A stretch of DNA of 64,000 nt from Streptomyces sp. TRM68416 (GTDB lineage: Bacteria > Actinomycetota > Actinomycetes > Streptomycetales > Streptomycetaceae). This document shows positions 25,138-33,222 of the stretch, in pieces. Position 1 is the first letter of the stretch. Every line of letters begins with the position of its first letter. Both the position numbers and the translations under genes were made by a program. The notes under the pieces were generated by a model that was not told where the DNA came from, made no database searches, and saw only the letters and a program-made list of their open reading frames with translations. The stretch lies in contig NZ_JACVWU010000001.1 of the NCBI RefSeq assembly GCF_014596915.1, positions 620,001 to 684,000 of the forward strand, in the 5' to 3' direction.

Positions 25138-27377
25138 GTCAGCCTCCTGGCCCGCCGTCGGCGGCGGCGGCGCGTCTCACGGTTCTCCGGGGACGCTGTC
25201 GCCACCGTCGCCGCCTGCTGCTGCTGCTCGCCCTGCTCGGGCACGCCCTGCTGGCTGGCCCGCTGCTCCTTCGCCGGGTCCTTGGCGATCTTCGGGGAGA
25301 TGATCGACCCGTCCGTCTGGATCTTCGGCAGCTTCTTCTGCGGGGTGGGCAGCAGCGCGTTCTTCTTGTTGATCGTGCCGTCGTCGGAGACGCCGTACAG
25401 CGCGTCGTAGATGTTGCGGACGGCGGGGCCCGAGGCGCCGGAGCCCGTACCGCCCTGGGAGATCGTCATGACGATCGCGTAGTCCTCGGTGTACGTGGCG
25501 AACCACGACGTCGTCTGCTTGCCGTAGACCTCGGCGGTACCGGTCTTGGCGTGCATCGGGATCTTGTCCTGGGGCCAGCCGCCGAACCGCCAGGCGGCGG
25601 TACCGCGGGTGGCGACGCCTTCCAGGGCGTCGTCCATCTGGGCCAGCGTCTGCTTGCTGACGGGCAGCTTGCCGTGCGCCTTGGGCTTGATCTCCGAGAC
25701 CTGCTTGCCGTCGGGGCTGACGATCGCCTTGCCGACCGTCGGGTTGTACAGGGTGCCGCCGTTGGAGATGGCCGCGTAGATGGTGGCCATCTGGATCGGG
25801 GTCACCAGGGTGTCGCCCTGGCCGATGGAGTAGTTGATCTCGTCACCGGCACGCATCTTGTTGCCTTCGAGGCAGTTCTCGTAGGCGATCTGCTCGACGT
25901 AGTCGCCGCCCTTCTTGCCCTGCTTGCACCAGGCGTCCTTGTTGGCCTCCCAGTACCGCTGCTTCCACTGGCGGTCGGGGACCCGGCCGGCGACCTCGTT
26001 GGGCAGGTCGATGCCGGTCTCCGCGCCGAGGCCGAACTGGTGGGCGGCCTTGTAGAACCAGTCCTTCGGCTTGCCCTTGGGGTTGATGCCGCCGTCCTTC
26101 TTCCACTCGCTGTGCGCGAGCTGGTAGTAGACGGTGTCGCAGGAGACCTCCAGGGCGCGGCCGAGGTCGATCGAGCCGTGGTTCTGGGACTCGAAGTTCT
26201 TGAAGACCTGGCCGCCGACGGAGTACGAGCTGGAGCAGTTGTAGCGGCCGTCGAAGTCGTAGCCGGCCTGGACCGCGGCGGCCGTGGAGACCACCTTGAA
26301 GACCGAGCCGGGCGCCGCCTGACCCTGTATGGCCCGGTTCAGCAGCGGGTAGTTGGAGGACTTGCCGGTGAGCTTCTTGTAGTCCTTGGCGGAGATGCCG
26401 CCCACCCAGGCGTTGGGGTCGTAGCTCGGGTTGGACGCCATGGCGACGACGCGGCCGGTCTTGGCCTCCATCACCACGACGGCGCCGGCGTCGGCCTTGT
26501 ACTTCTCCCCCGTGTTGCGGTCCCACACGTCGCGGGCGTCCTTCATCGCCTCGTTCAGCTCGTACTCCGCGACGCGCTGGACGCGGGCGTCGATGCTGGT
26601 GACGAGGTTGGAGCCGGGCTGGGCGGCGTCCGCCTCGGCCTCGCCGATGACCCGGCCGAGGTTGTCGACCTCGTAGCGGGTGACGCCGGCCTTGCCGCGC
26701 AGTTCCTTGTCGTACTGGCGCTCCAGGCCCGACCGGCCGACCTGGTCGGAGCGCAGGTAGGGCGAGTCGGTGTCCTGCGCCTTGGTGATCTCCTCGTCGG
26801 TGACCGGGGAGAGATAGCCGAGGACCTGGGCGGTGTTGGCGCCGCCGGGCCCGGCGTACCGTCGGACGGCCTGCGGTTCGGCGGTGATGCCGGGGAAGTC
26901 CTCGGCGCGCTCGCGGATCTGCAGGGCCTGCTTGGGGGTGGCCTCGTCGGTGATGGGGATCGGCTGGTACGGCGAGCCGTTCCAGCAGGGCTGCGGGGTC
27001 TCGGCGTCGCACAGCCGGACCTTCTCCCGCACCTCCTTGGGCTTCATGCCGAGGACGCCGGCGAGCTTGGTGAGCACGGCCTCGCCGTCGTCCTTCATCT
27101 TCAGCAGCTCGGTGCGGGAGGCGGAGACGACGAGCCGTGTCTCGTTGTCGGCCAGGGGCACTCCGCGCGCGTCCAGGATCGAGCCGCGCACGGCCGGGTC
27201 GACGACCTGCTGGACGTGGTTGCCGGAGGCCTCCTTGGCGTAGGCCTCGCCCTCACGGATCTGGAGGTACCACAGGCGGCCGCCGAGGGTGCCGAGCAGG
27301 GAGAGGACGAGGATCTGGATGACGACGAGGCGGATCTGGACCCGTGGGGTCCGCCCGGTCTCGGGGATGTTGGTCAT
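25134..27377 (-). CDS. pbp2: Class B penicillin-binding protein 2
   Basis: 747 residues. A short cytoplasmic N-terminus and one membrane segment (about residues 15-35) precede the PBP dimerisation domain and a transpeptidase domain. Active-site motifs: SVFK within AAPGSVFKVVS, and KTGTAEVYGK near residue 613. The C-terminus ends in a Gln-rich stretch and a run of arginines, unusual for a PBP and probably cytoplasm-like or wall-binding. It cross-links peptidoglycan outside the membrane. The ribosome binding site before the ATG is weak. It is 178 nt downstream of mreD and overlaps rodA by 4 nt. Confidence 0.95.
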   Translation of the reverse strand: MTNIPETGRTPRVQIRLVVIQILVLSLLGTLGGRLWYLQIREGEAYAKEASGNHVQQVVDPAVRGSILDARGVPLADNETRLVVSASRTELLKMKDDGEAVLTKLAGVLGMKPKEVREKVRLCDAETPQPCWNGSPYQPIPITDEATPKQALQIRERAEDFPGITAEPQAVRRYAGPGGANTAQVLGYLSPVTDEEITKAQDTDSPYLRSDQVGRSGLERQYDKELRGKAGVTRYEVDNLGRVIGEAEADAAQPGSNLVTSIDARVQRVAEYELNEAMKDARDVWDRNTGEKYKADAGAVVVMEAKTGRVVAMASNPSYDPNAWVGGISAKDYKKLTGKSSNYPLLNRAIQGQAAPGSVFKVVSTAAAVQAGYDFDGRYNCSSSYSVGGQVFKNFESQNHGSIDLGRALEVSCDTVYYQLAHSEWKKDGGINPKGKPKDWFYKAAHQFGLGAETGIDLPNEVAGRVPDRQWKQRYWEANKDAWCKQGKKGGDYVEQIAYENCLEGNKMRAGDEINYSIGQGDTLVTPIQMATIYAAISNGGTLYNPTVGKAIVSPDGKQVSEIKPKAHGKLPVSKQTLAQMDDALEGVATRGTAAWRFGGWPQDKIPMHAKTGTAEVYGKQTTSWFATYTEDYAIVMTISQGGTGSGASGPAVRNIYDALYGVSDDGTINKKNALLPTPQKKLPKIQTDGSIISPKIAKDPAKEQRASQQGVPEQGEQQQQAATVATASPENRETRRRRRRRARRLT

Positions 27378-27555
27378 GGGCGCAGCCCATTCGTTGGAAG
27401 GGTGGTGGTGGGAGACGGGTGGGCGTTGGTCACTGCGGTCGCCGCCCCCTCTCAGTGCGTCGGCGTGTGTGCGCGTACGAATGATGAACGGCCGGCCTGT
27501 GAGGCCGCGTTCCGCCCCGGTGAACCCGTTCGAGTGAATTCGAAACTGCGCTCTC

Positions 27556-28239
27556 TCACAGCCGCTTGACCCCCTTGATGCGCCCGGCGCGTGCCGTGCG
27601 CGCCCGCACCGCCTTCACCTTCAGACCGCCCAGGCCCCCGCGCTGGCTGCCGATGCGCAGGCCGGTGCCGGAGGAGAGCCAGCCGGAGGAGATGTCGGTG
27701 TTCTTCTTGGCGGCGGAGGTGGTCTCGGCGAGCGGGTCGTTCTCCGCGCGCCGGGCCAGCGCCATGATCCCGGGGACGACGAACGGGGCGAGCAGCAGGT
27801 CGTAGAGCGCGGCCGTGAACAGCAGGCCGCCGAGGCCCACATGGCGGGCGGCGTTGTCGCCGACGAGGGTGCCGACACCGGCGTAGAGCAGGGTGGAGCC
27901 GACGGCCGCGGCGACGACCACGGCCATGGGGCCGGTGGCCGACTTCAGCTGGCCGTTCTCGGGCTTGACGAGGCCGGCGAGGTAGCCGATGACGCAGAGC
28001 ACCAGCGCGTAGCGGCCGGCGGCGTGGTCGGCGGGCGGGGCGAGGTCGGCGAGGAGTCCGGCGCCGAAGCCGATGAGGGCGCCGCCGACATGGCCGTAGA
28101 CCATGGCCAGGCCGAGGACGGTCAGCAGCAGCAGGTCGGGGACCGCGCCCGGGAGGTGGAGGCGGGCGAGGACGCTCACCTGGAGGACCAGGGCGACGAC
28201 GACGAGCGAGGAGGAGAGCAGGATCCGGTTGACGCGCAT
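27556..28239 (-). CDS. mreD: Rod shape-determining membrane protein MreD
   Basis: 227 residues with about five membrane segments in the first 165 residues (ILLSSSLVVVALVLQVSVLA, HLPGAVPDLLLLTVLGLAMV, LADLAPPADHAAG) and a basic, Gly/Arg-rich cytoplasmic tail. The LPGAVPDLLLL and DLAPP motifs are typical of MreD. It connects MreC and MreB to the peptidoglycan synthases. AGGAG lies 9 nt before the ATG and the mreC stop is 12 nt upstream, so the two are in one operon. Confidence 0.92.
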   Translation of the reverse strand: MRVNRILLSSSLVVVALVLQVSVLARLHLPGAVPDLLLLTVLGLAMVYGHVGGALIGFGAGLLADLAPPADHAAGRYALVLCVIGYLAGLVKPENGQLKSATGPMAVVVAAAVGSTLLYAGVGTLVGDNAARHVGLGGLLFTAALYDLLLAPFVVPGIMALARRAENDPLAETTSAAKKNTDISSGWLSSGTGLRIGSQRGGLGGLKVKAVRARTARAGRIKGVKRL

Positions 28240-28251
28240 GGGCTTCAGCTC

Positions 28252-29220
28252 CTACTGCTCTTGGTACTGGCCGTCGAGGGGTGCCTGGGCGGACGGGGTG
28301 ACGGTCACCGTCACGGTCGGCGTGGGGGTCGGCTTGGGCTTGGCGGGGAGCACTGTGTCGCGCGGGTCCTTCTTCGGGGCCTCGACGACGACACCGACGA
28401 TGTCGAGCTTGGTGAAGCTGACGTACGGGGTGACGTAGAGGGTGCGGGTCAGGTCGCCGCCGGAGGGGTCGACGCGGGAGACCACGCCGACCGGGACCCC
28501 TGGCACGAAGGGCCTGTCGGCCTGCGAGCCGAAGGTGACCAGACGGTCGCCCTTCTTGATCTGCGCCTTGCCGTTGAGGAGTTCCACGCGCAGCGGGCCG
28601 TCGCCCTGGCCGGAGGCGAAGCCGAGTTCGTCGTTGCCCTCCATGCGGGTGCCGACGGTGAAGTCGGGGTCGTTGGCGAGCAGCACGGTCGCGGTGTTCG
28701 GGCCGACGGTGGTGACGCGGCCGACGAGTCCGTCGCCGTTGAGGACGGTCATGTCGCGCTGGAGGCCGTCGTTGGCGCCGGCGTCGATGGTGACGGTCCA
28801 GGAGAAGCCCTGGGCCGCTCCTATGGCGATGACCTCGGCGCCCTTGATGCCGTACTGGCCCTCGCCCGCGACCTTGAGCATCTTGTCGAGCTGCTTGAGT
28901 CTGCTGCGGTTGCGGTCGTCGCTGCCGAGCTCCGCCTTGAGGGCCGCGTTCTCCCGCTCCAGTTCGGCGAGCCGGTCGTGGCGTTCACCGGAGTCGCGGA
29001 TCGCGGAGACCGCGTTGCCGACGGGGTCGACCGCGGCCGAGACGCCGTTCTCGATCGGGCCGAAGACGGTGGCGGCGGCCTGCCGGGCACCGTCGACCGG
29101 CGAGTCCTCCCCGCCGCGGATGTCCACCGTGATCAGCGCGAACGCGATGGCGATCAGCAGCACCAGGAGCAGCCGGCTCTCTCGTGTGTCCCTCACGTGC
29201 GGCGGCCGTGCCTTCCTCAC
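28252..29220 (-). CDS. mreC: Rod shape-determining protein MreC
   Basis: A single N-terminal membrane segment (LLLVLLIAIAFALITVDI) is followed by a coiled coil (ERHDRLAELERENAALKAEL) and the beta-rich MreC domain (VIAIGAAQGFSWTVTIDAGA, DGLVGRVTTVGPNTATVLL). The C-terminal 40 residues are Pro/Thr rich. MreC scaffolds the elongation complex outside the membrane. GTG at 29220 is used here, but no good ribosome binding site precedes it; GTG at 29199 (14 nt after AGGAAGG) is an alternative. The start codon lies at the edge of a perfect 14-bp tandem repeat. Confidence 0.92.
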   Translation of the reverse strand: MRKARPPHVRDTRESRLLLVLLIAIAFALITVDIRGGEDSPVDGARQAAATVFGPIENGVSAAVDPVGNAVSAIRDSGERHDRLAELERENAALKAELGSDDRNRSRLKQLDKMLKVAGEGQYGIKGAEVIAIGAAQGFSWTVTIDAGANDGLQRDMTVLNGDGLVGRVTTVGPNTATVLLANDPDFTVGTRMEGNDELGFASGQGDGPLRVELLNGKAQIKKGDRLVTFGSQADRPFVPGVPVGVVSRVDPSGGDLTRTLYVTPYVSFTKLDIVGVVVEAPKKDPRDTVLPAKPKPTPTPTVTVTVTPSAQAPLDGQYQEQ

Positions 29221-29247
29221 TAGGAATTCGTGACTAGGAATTCGTGA
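29220..29247. repeat. Perfect tandem 14-bp duplication at the mreC start
   Basis: CTAGGAATTCGTGA occurs twice in a row (29220-29233, 29234-29247), each with a GAATTC palindrome. It covers the ribosome-binding region of mreC. Confidence 0.9.
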
Positions 29248-29305
29248 AGCCCCGGGGAAACCCAAGGGGCTGGCTTTGCGGGTCCTCTGCCTCTATATCA
29301 ACGAT

Positions 29306-29339
29306 CCGCCGCACGAGAGGAGATCGTCTCGTACGGCGG
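29306..29339 (-). terminator. Hairpin between mreB and mreC
   Basis: CCGCCGCACGAGA pairs with TCTCGTACGGCGG with one internal mismatch and an 8-nt loop, starting 16 nt after the mreB stop. It may terminate most mreB transcripts and so set mreB above mreCD expression. Confidence 0.65.
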
Positions 29340-29354
29340 AATCGAAGAGTTACG

Positions 29355-30386
29355 TCATCTGCGCGGCTGGGCGTCCAGCACCTGCTGGAGCGCCTCGAAC
29401 TCCTCCACGCACTTGCCGGAGCCGAGCGCCACGCTGTCCAGCGGGTCCTCGGCGATGTGGATCGGCATCCCGGTCTCCCGGCGCAGCCGCTCGTCGAGGC
29501 CGCGCAGCAGGGCTCCGCCGCCCGTCAGAACGATTCCGCGGTCCATGATGTCGCCGGACAGCTCCGGCGGGCACTTGTCGAGGGTCGTCTTGACGGCGTC
29601 GACGATGGCGTTGACCGGCTCCTCGATCGCCTTGCGGACTTCGGCGGCCGAGATGACGACGGTCTTGGGCAGCCCGGAGACGAGGTCCCGGCCGCGGATT
29701 TCGGTGTGCTCGTCGGTGTCGAGGTCGTACGCCGAACCGATCGTGATCTTGATCTGCTCGGCCGTCCGCTCACCCAGCAGAAGGCTGTACTCCTTCTTGA
29801 TGTGCTGGATGATCGCGTTGTCCAGCTCGTCGCCCGCGACGCGGATGGACTGGGCGGTGACGATGCCGCCGAGGGAGATGACCGCGACCTCCGTGGTGCC
29901 GCCGCCGATGTCGACCACCATGTTGCCCGTGGCCTCGTGGACCGGCAGGCCGGAGCCGATGGCCGCGGCCATGGGCTCCTCGATGATGTGCACCTGACGG
30001 GCGCCGGCCTGGGACGACGCCTCGATGACGGCACGGCGCTCGACGCCCGTGATACCGGAGGGCACACAGACGACGACCCGCGGACGAGCCAGATACCGCC
30101 GCTTGTGGATCTTCAGGATGAAGTAGCGGAGCATCCGCTCGGTGATCTCGAAGTCGGCGATCACGCCGTCCTTCAGCGGACGTACGGCAACGATGTTGCC
30201 GGGCGTGCGCCCGATCATCTTCTTCGCTTCGGCGCCGACCGCGAGGATGCCACCGGTGTTGGTGTTGATCGCGACGACGGACGGCTCGTTGAGTACGATC
30301 CCGCGACCCCTGACGTACACCAGCGTGTTGGCGGTCCCGAGGTCGACAGCCATGTCACGGCCGATGAACGACATTGAGTTCCCCAT
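29355..30386 (-). CDS. mreB: Actin-like protein MreB
   Basis: 343 residues of the actin/Hsp70 ATPase fold: [14 protein letters not shown] (phosphate 1), [15 protein letters not shown] (phosphate 2), [12 protein letters not shown] (adenosine) and the [14 protein letters not shown] connector. MreB forms membrane-bound filaments; in Streptomyces it acts mainly in spore-wall assembly (established). Two starts are possible: ATG at 30386 (used), or ATG at 30374 with GGGGAA about 6 nt upstream, giving [10 protein letters not shown]. First gene of the mre cluster; a 256-nt upstream region should hold its promoters. Confidence 0.97.
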   Translation of the reverse strand: MGNSMSFIGRDMAVDLGTANTLVYVRGRGIVLNEPSVVAINTNTGGILAVGAEAKKMIGRTPGNIVAVRPLKDGVIADFEITERMLRYFILKIHKRRYLARPRVVVCVPSGITGVERRAVIEASSQAGARQVHIIEEPMAAAIGSGLPVHEATGNMVVDIGGGTTEVAVISLGGIVTAQSIRVAGDELDNAIIQHIKKEYSLLLGERTAEQIKITIGSAYDLDTDEHTEIRGRDLVSGLPKTVVISAAEVRKAIEEPVNAIVDAVKTTLDKCPPELSGDIMDRGIVLTGGGALLRGLDERLRRETGMPIHIAEDPLDSVALGSGKCVEEFEALQQVLDAQPRR

Positions 30387-30547
30387 CAGGATTCGTCTGG
30401 CCTTCCCACGAGCTTTTGAGGGCTTTTCAGGTCGGCGAGGTGGGTGCTGTGACGTGAAGGCTTCCATCGTAGACGCGCCTTCGCGTGCACGGCGTGAGGG
30501 TCCTTCGCCATTGTCAGCAGATGATGTGCGGGTTCGCTTCTGGAGAC

Positions 30548-30581
30548 GGGCGTTCGGGGACTCTCGTTCCCCCGAACGCCC
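30548..30581 (-). terminator. Terminator of ndk
   Basis: GGGCGTTCGGGG pairs perfectly with CCCCGAACGCCC around a 10-nt loop, 62 nt after the ndk stop and upstream of mreB. Confidence 0.7.
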
Positions 30582-30642
30582 CGCATGTGCCGGAAAGTCC
30601 GGAAGCGATGCCTCCGGGCTTGCTCATCCGCCGGACAGGGCG

Positions 30643-31056
30643 TCAGGCGCGACCGGGGAAGAAGATCTTCACCTCACGCTCGGCGGACTCCTCGGAGTCG
30701 GAGGCGTGGATCAGGTTCTCGCGGACGATCACACCGTAGTCACCGCGGATGGAGCCGGGGGCGGCGGCGATCGGGTCGGTCGGGCCGACGAGCGCGCGCA
30801 CGCCCTCGATGACCCGCTCGCCCTCGACGATCAGCGCGACGACCGGGCCGGAGGACATGAACTCGACGAGCGGCTCGTAGAACGGCTTGCCCTTGTGCTC
30901 ACCGTAGTGCTGCTCCAGCGTCTCCTGGTCCAGGCTGCGCAGCTCCAGCGCCGTGATCTGCCAGCCGGCCTTGCGCTCGATACGGCTGATGATCTCGCCG
31001 GTCAGGCCACGACGGACGGCGTCGGGCTTGAGCAGGACGAGGGTGCGCTGGGTCAC
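30643..31056 (-). CDS. ndk: Nucleoside diphosphate kinase
   Basis: 137 residues from GTG at 31056: TQRTLVLLKPDAVRRGL at the start, the GPVVALIVEGERVI strand, and RENLIHASDSEESAEREV containing the phosphorylated histidine (NLIHASD). It balances NTP and dNTP pools by phosphate transfer. AAGGAG lies 6 nt upstream of the GTG. It is 123 nt downstream of the DUF4233 gene on the same strand. Confidence 0.98.
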   Translation of the reverse strand: MTQRTLVLLKPDAVRRGLTGEIISRIERKAGWQITALELRSLDQETLEQHYGEHKGKPFYEPLVEFMSSGPVVALIVEGERVIEGVRALVGPTDPIAAAPGSIRGDYGVIVRENLIHASDSEESAEREVKIFFPGRA

Positions 31057-31179
31057 GACGGGCTCCTTATACGTCAAGGGTGTGCGGGAAGACGAGGTTA
31101 CCCGGCGTGTCCGGGCGCTTGTTACGCAGCGTCAGGTGTACAGGGTCCGAGTACGTCACGCCGCGTCGGGCGGAGAAGG

Positions 31180-31536
31180 TCAGGCCGCGTCCGGTGCGGA
31201 CGCCTCGGACTGGGCCGCCCATCTCGCCTTCGCCTCGTCGATCTTCCGGCCGAAGTGCACGGACGCCCACCACAGCACCGCGAACAGCGCCCCCATGAAG
31301 AACATCGTCGGAACGACGAAGCCGGCGGCGATCAGGGCCACCTGGAGCGCCCAGCCGAGGGCGATGCCGCCCGGTCGGGTGACCAGACCGCACAGCAGCA
31401 GGCACAGGAACATCGCGATCCCGCAGACCGTCCACACCGTCGCCATGGACAGATCGGGATCCTTCATGGCGACCAGACCGGCGAAGCCGATCACGAAGAA
31501 CTCGCCGATCAGGGTCGAAGCACAGAGCGTACGCAT
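31180..31536 (-). CDS. DUF4233 membrane protein
   Basis: 118 residues with four membrane segments (LIGEFFVIGFAGLVAM, VWTVCGIAMFLCLLLCGLV, LGWALQVALIAAGFVVP, MFFMGALFAVLWWASV) and a short soluble tail. It matches the DUF4233 family, which is typically encoded directly behind folC in Actinobacteria. It starts 11 nt after the folC stop, so translation is probably coupled. Function unknown. Confidence 0.85.
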   Translation of the reverse strand: MRTLCASTLIGEFFVIGFAGLVAMKDPDLSMATVWTVCGIAMFLCLLLCGLVTRPGGIALGWALQVALIAAGFVVPTMFFMGALFAVLWWASVHFGRKIDEAKARWAAQSEASAPDAA

Positions 31537-31547
31537 TCTCGAAAACC

Positions 31548-33050
31548 TCAGCCCTTCCCCAGCAGCAGCCGGGCCTCGCCGACCGTGATGACCGAGCCGG
31601 TCACGAGCACCCCGCCGCCCGCGAACTCGCCCTCCTCCTCGGCCAGCGTGATCGCGGCCTCCAGGGCGTCCGGCAGCCGCGGCTCGACCTGCACCCGCTC
31701 CTCGCCGAAGACCTCGACGGCGATCGCGGCCAGCTCGTCGGCGTCCATCGCGCGGTGGCTGGAGTTCTGCGTGATCACGACCTCGGCGAAGATCGGCTCG
31801 AAGGCCTCCAGCAGCCCCCGCACGTTCTTGTCGCCGCTGGCCCCGACCACCCCGATCAGCCGGCTGAAGTCGAAGGCCTCCCCGATCGCCTCGGCGGTCA
31901 CCCGGGCGCCCGCCGGGTTGTGCGCGGCGTCGAGCACCACGGTCGGCGAGCGCCGTACGACCTCCATGCGGCCCGGCGAGGAGACCGCCGCGAAGGCCTT
32001 GCGCACGGTGTCGATGTCGAGCGCCTCGGCACGCTGGGCGCCGACGCCGAAGAACGCCTCCACCGCGGCGAGCGCCACGGCGGCGTTGTGCGCCTGGTGG
32101 GCGCCGTGCAGCGGGAGGTACACCTCCGGGTACTCGCCGCCCAGGCCGCGCAGGGTGACGAGCTGTCCGCCGACGGCGACCTGCCGGGAGACCACGCCGA
32201 ACTCCAGGCCCTCACGGGCGACGGTGGCGTCCACCTCGACGGCCTTCTTCAGCAGCACCTGCGCCGCGTCGACCGGCTGCTGGGCCAGGATCACGGTGGC
32301 GTCCTGCTTGACGATCCCGGCCTTCTCTGCGGCGATCGCGGCGGGCGTCTCCCCGAGCCGGTCGGTGTGGTCGAGGTCGATGGGGGTGACGACGGCGACG
32401 TCACCGTCGATGACGTTGGTGGCGTCCCAGGAGCCGCCCATGCCCACCTCGACGACGGCCACGTCCACGGGCGCGTCGGCGAAGGCCGCGTACGCCATCC
32501 CCGTCAGCACCTCGAAGAACGACAGGCGGTACTCCTGCTGGGCGTCGACCATCTCGACGTACGGCTTGATGTCGTTGTACGTCTCGATGAAGCGCTCGGC
32601 GGAGATGGCGGCGCCGTCGAGGCTGATGCGCTCGGTGACCGACTGGACGTGCGGGCTGGTGTACCGGCCGGTGCGCAGCTCGAAGGCGCCGAGGAGGGCC
32701 TCGATCATGCGGGCGGTGGAGGTCTTGCCGTTCGTGCCCGTGATGTGGATCGAGGGGTACGAGCGCTGCGGGTCCCCCAGCACGTCCATCAGCGCGGAGA
32801 TACGGCTGACGGAGGGCTCCAGCTTGGTCTCGCCCCAGCGGGTGGCGAGCTCGGTCTCCACGTCGCGGAGCGCCTTGTCGACCTCGGGGTCCTCGGGGCG
32901 GGCCGGCACGTCGGCCTGCGGGGGGCCTCCCTGGGTGCGCAGGGTGCGGCTACCTGCCTCGATGACGGCGAGGTCGGGGTCACGGTCGGTCTCTTCCGTG
33001 ATGATCTCTTCGAAGGCGTCGAGGGGGTCGGGCTCGTTCTGGTCGCTCAC
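31548..33050 (-). CDS. folC: Dihydrofolate synthase/folylpolyglutamate synthase
   Basis: 500 residues of the Mur ligase superfamily. ITGTNGKTSTARM near residue 127 is the ATP P-loop; AVVEVGMGGSWDATN, PIDLDHTDRLGET and VLDAAHNPAGA are FolC signatures. It adds glutamate to dihydropteroate or folate. The first 60 residues are an acidic extension not needed for the fold. GTG start. A terminator separates it from valS upstream; DUF4233 and ndk follow. Confidence 0.95.
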   Translation of the reverse strand: MSDQNEPDPLDAFEEIITEETDRDPDLAVIEAGSRTLRTQGGPPQADVPARPEDPEVDKALRDVETELATRWGETKLEPSVSRISALMDVLGDPQRSYPSIHITGTNGKTSTARMIEALLGAFELRTGRYTSPHVQSVTERISLDGAAISAERFIETYNDIKPYVEMVDAQQEYRLSFFEVLTGMAYAAFADAPVDVAVVEVGMGGSWDATNVIDGDVAVVTPIDLDHTDRLGETPAAIAAEKAGIVKQDATVILAQQPVDAAQVLLKKAVEVDATVAREGLEFGVVSRQVAVGGQLVTLRGLGGEYPEVYLPLHGAHQAHNAAVALAAVEAFFGVGAQRAEALDIDTVRKAFAAVSSPGRMEVVRRSPTVVLDAAHNPAGARVTAEAIGEAFDFSRLIGVVGASGDKNVRGLLEAFEPIFAEVVITQNSSHRAMDADELAAIAVEVFGEERVQVEPRLPDALEAAITLAEEEGEFAGGGVLVTGSVITVGEARLLLGKG

Positions 33051-33176
33051 GGGGCCAGTCTACGGAGCCTTGGCAGCCGGCGTAGCTGCGGGCAGTCGTG
33101 CCGCTGGGGCGGCACGGGTGGGCGCAGCGGCACCCCGTCGGCGCCGGGCTGCGCAACGCCACTACGGCAACCAAAA

Positions 33177-33202
33177 GCCCCGGAACATTGCAGTTCCGGG
33201 GC
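33177..33202 (-). terminator. Terminator of valS
   Basis: GCCCCGGAAC/GTTCCGGGGC, 10 bp with a 6-nt loop, followed on the - strand by TTTT. It lies 21 nt after the valS stop. Confidence 0.85.
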
Positions 33203-33222
33203 CCTCAGCGACGTACAAACCC

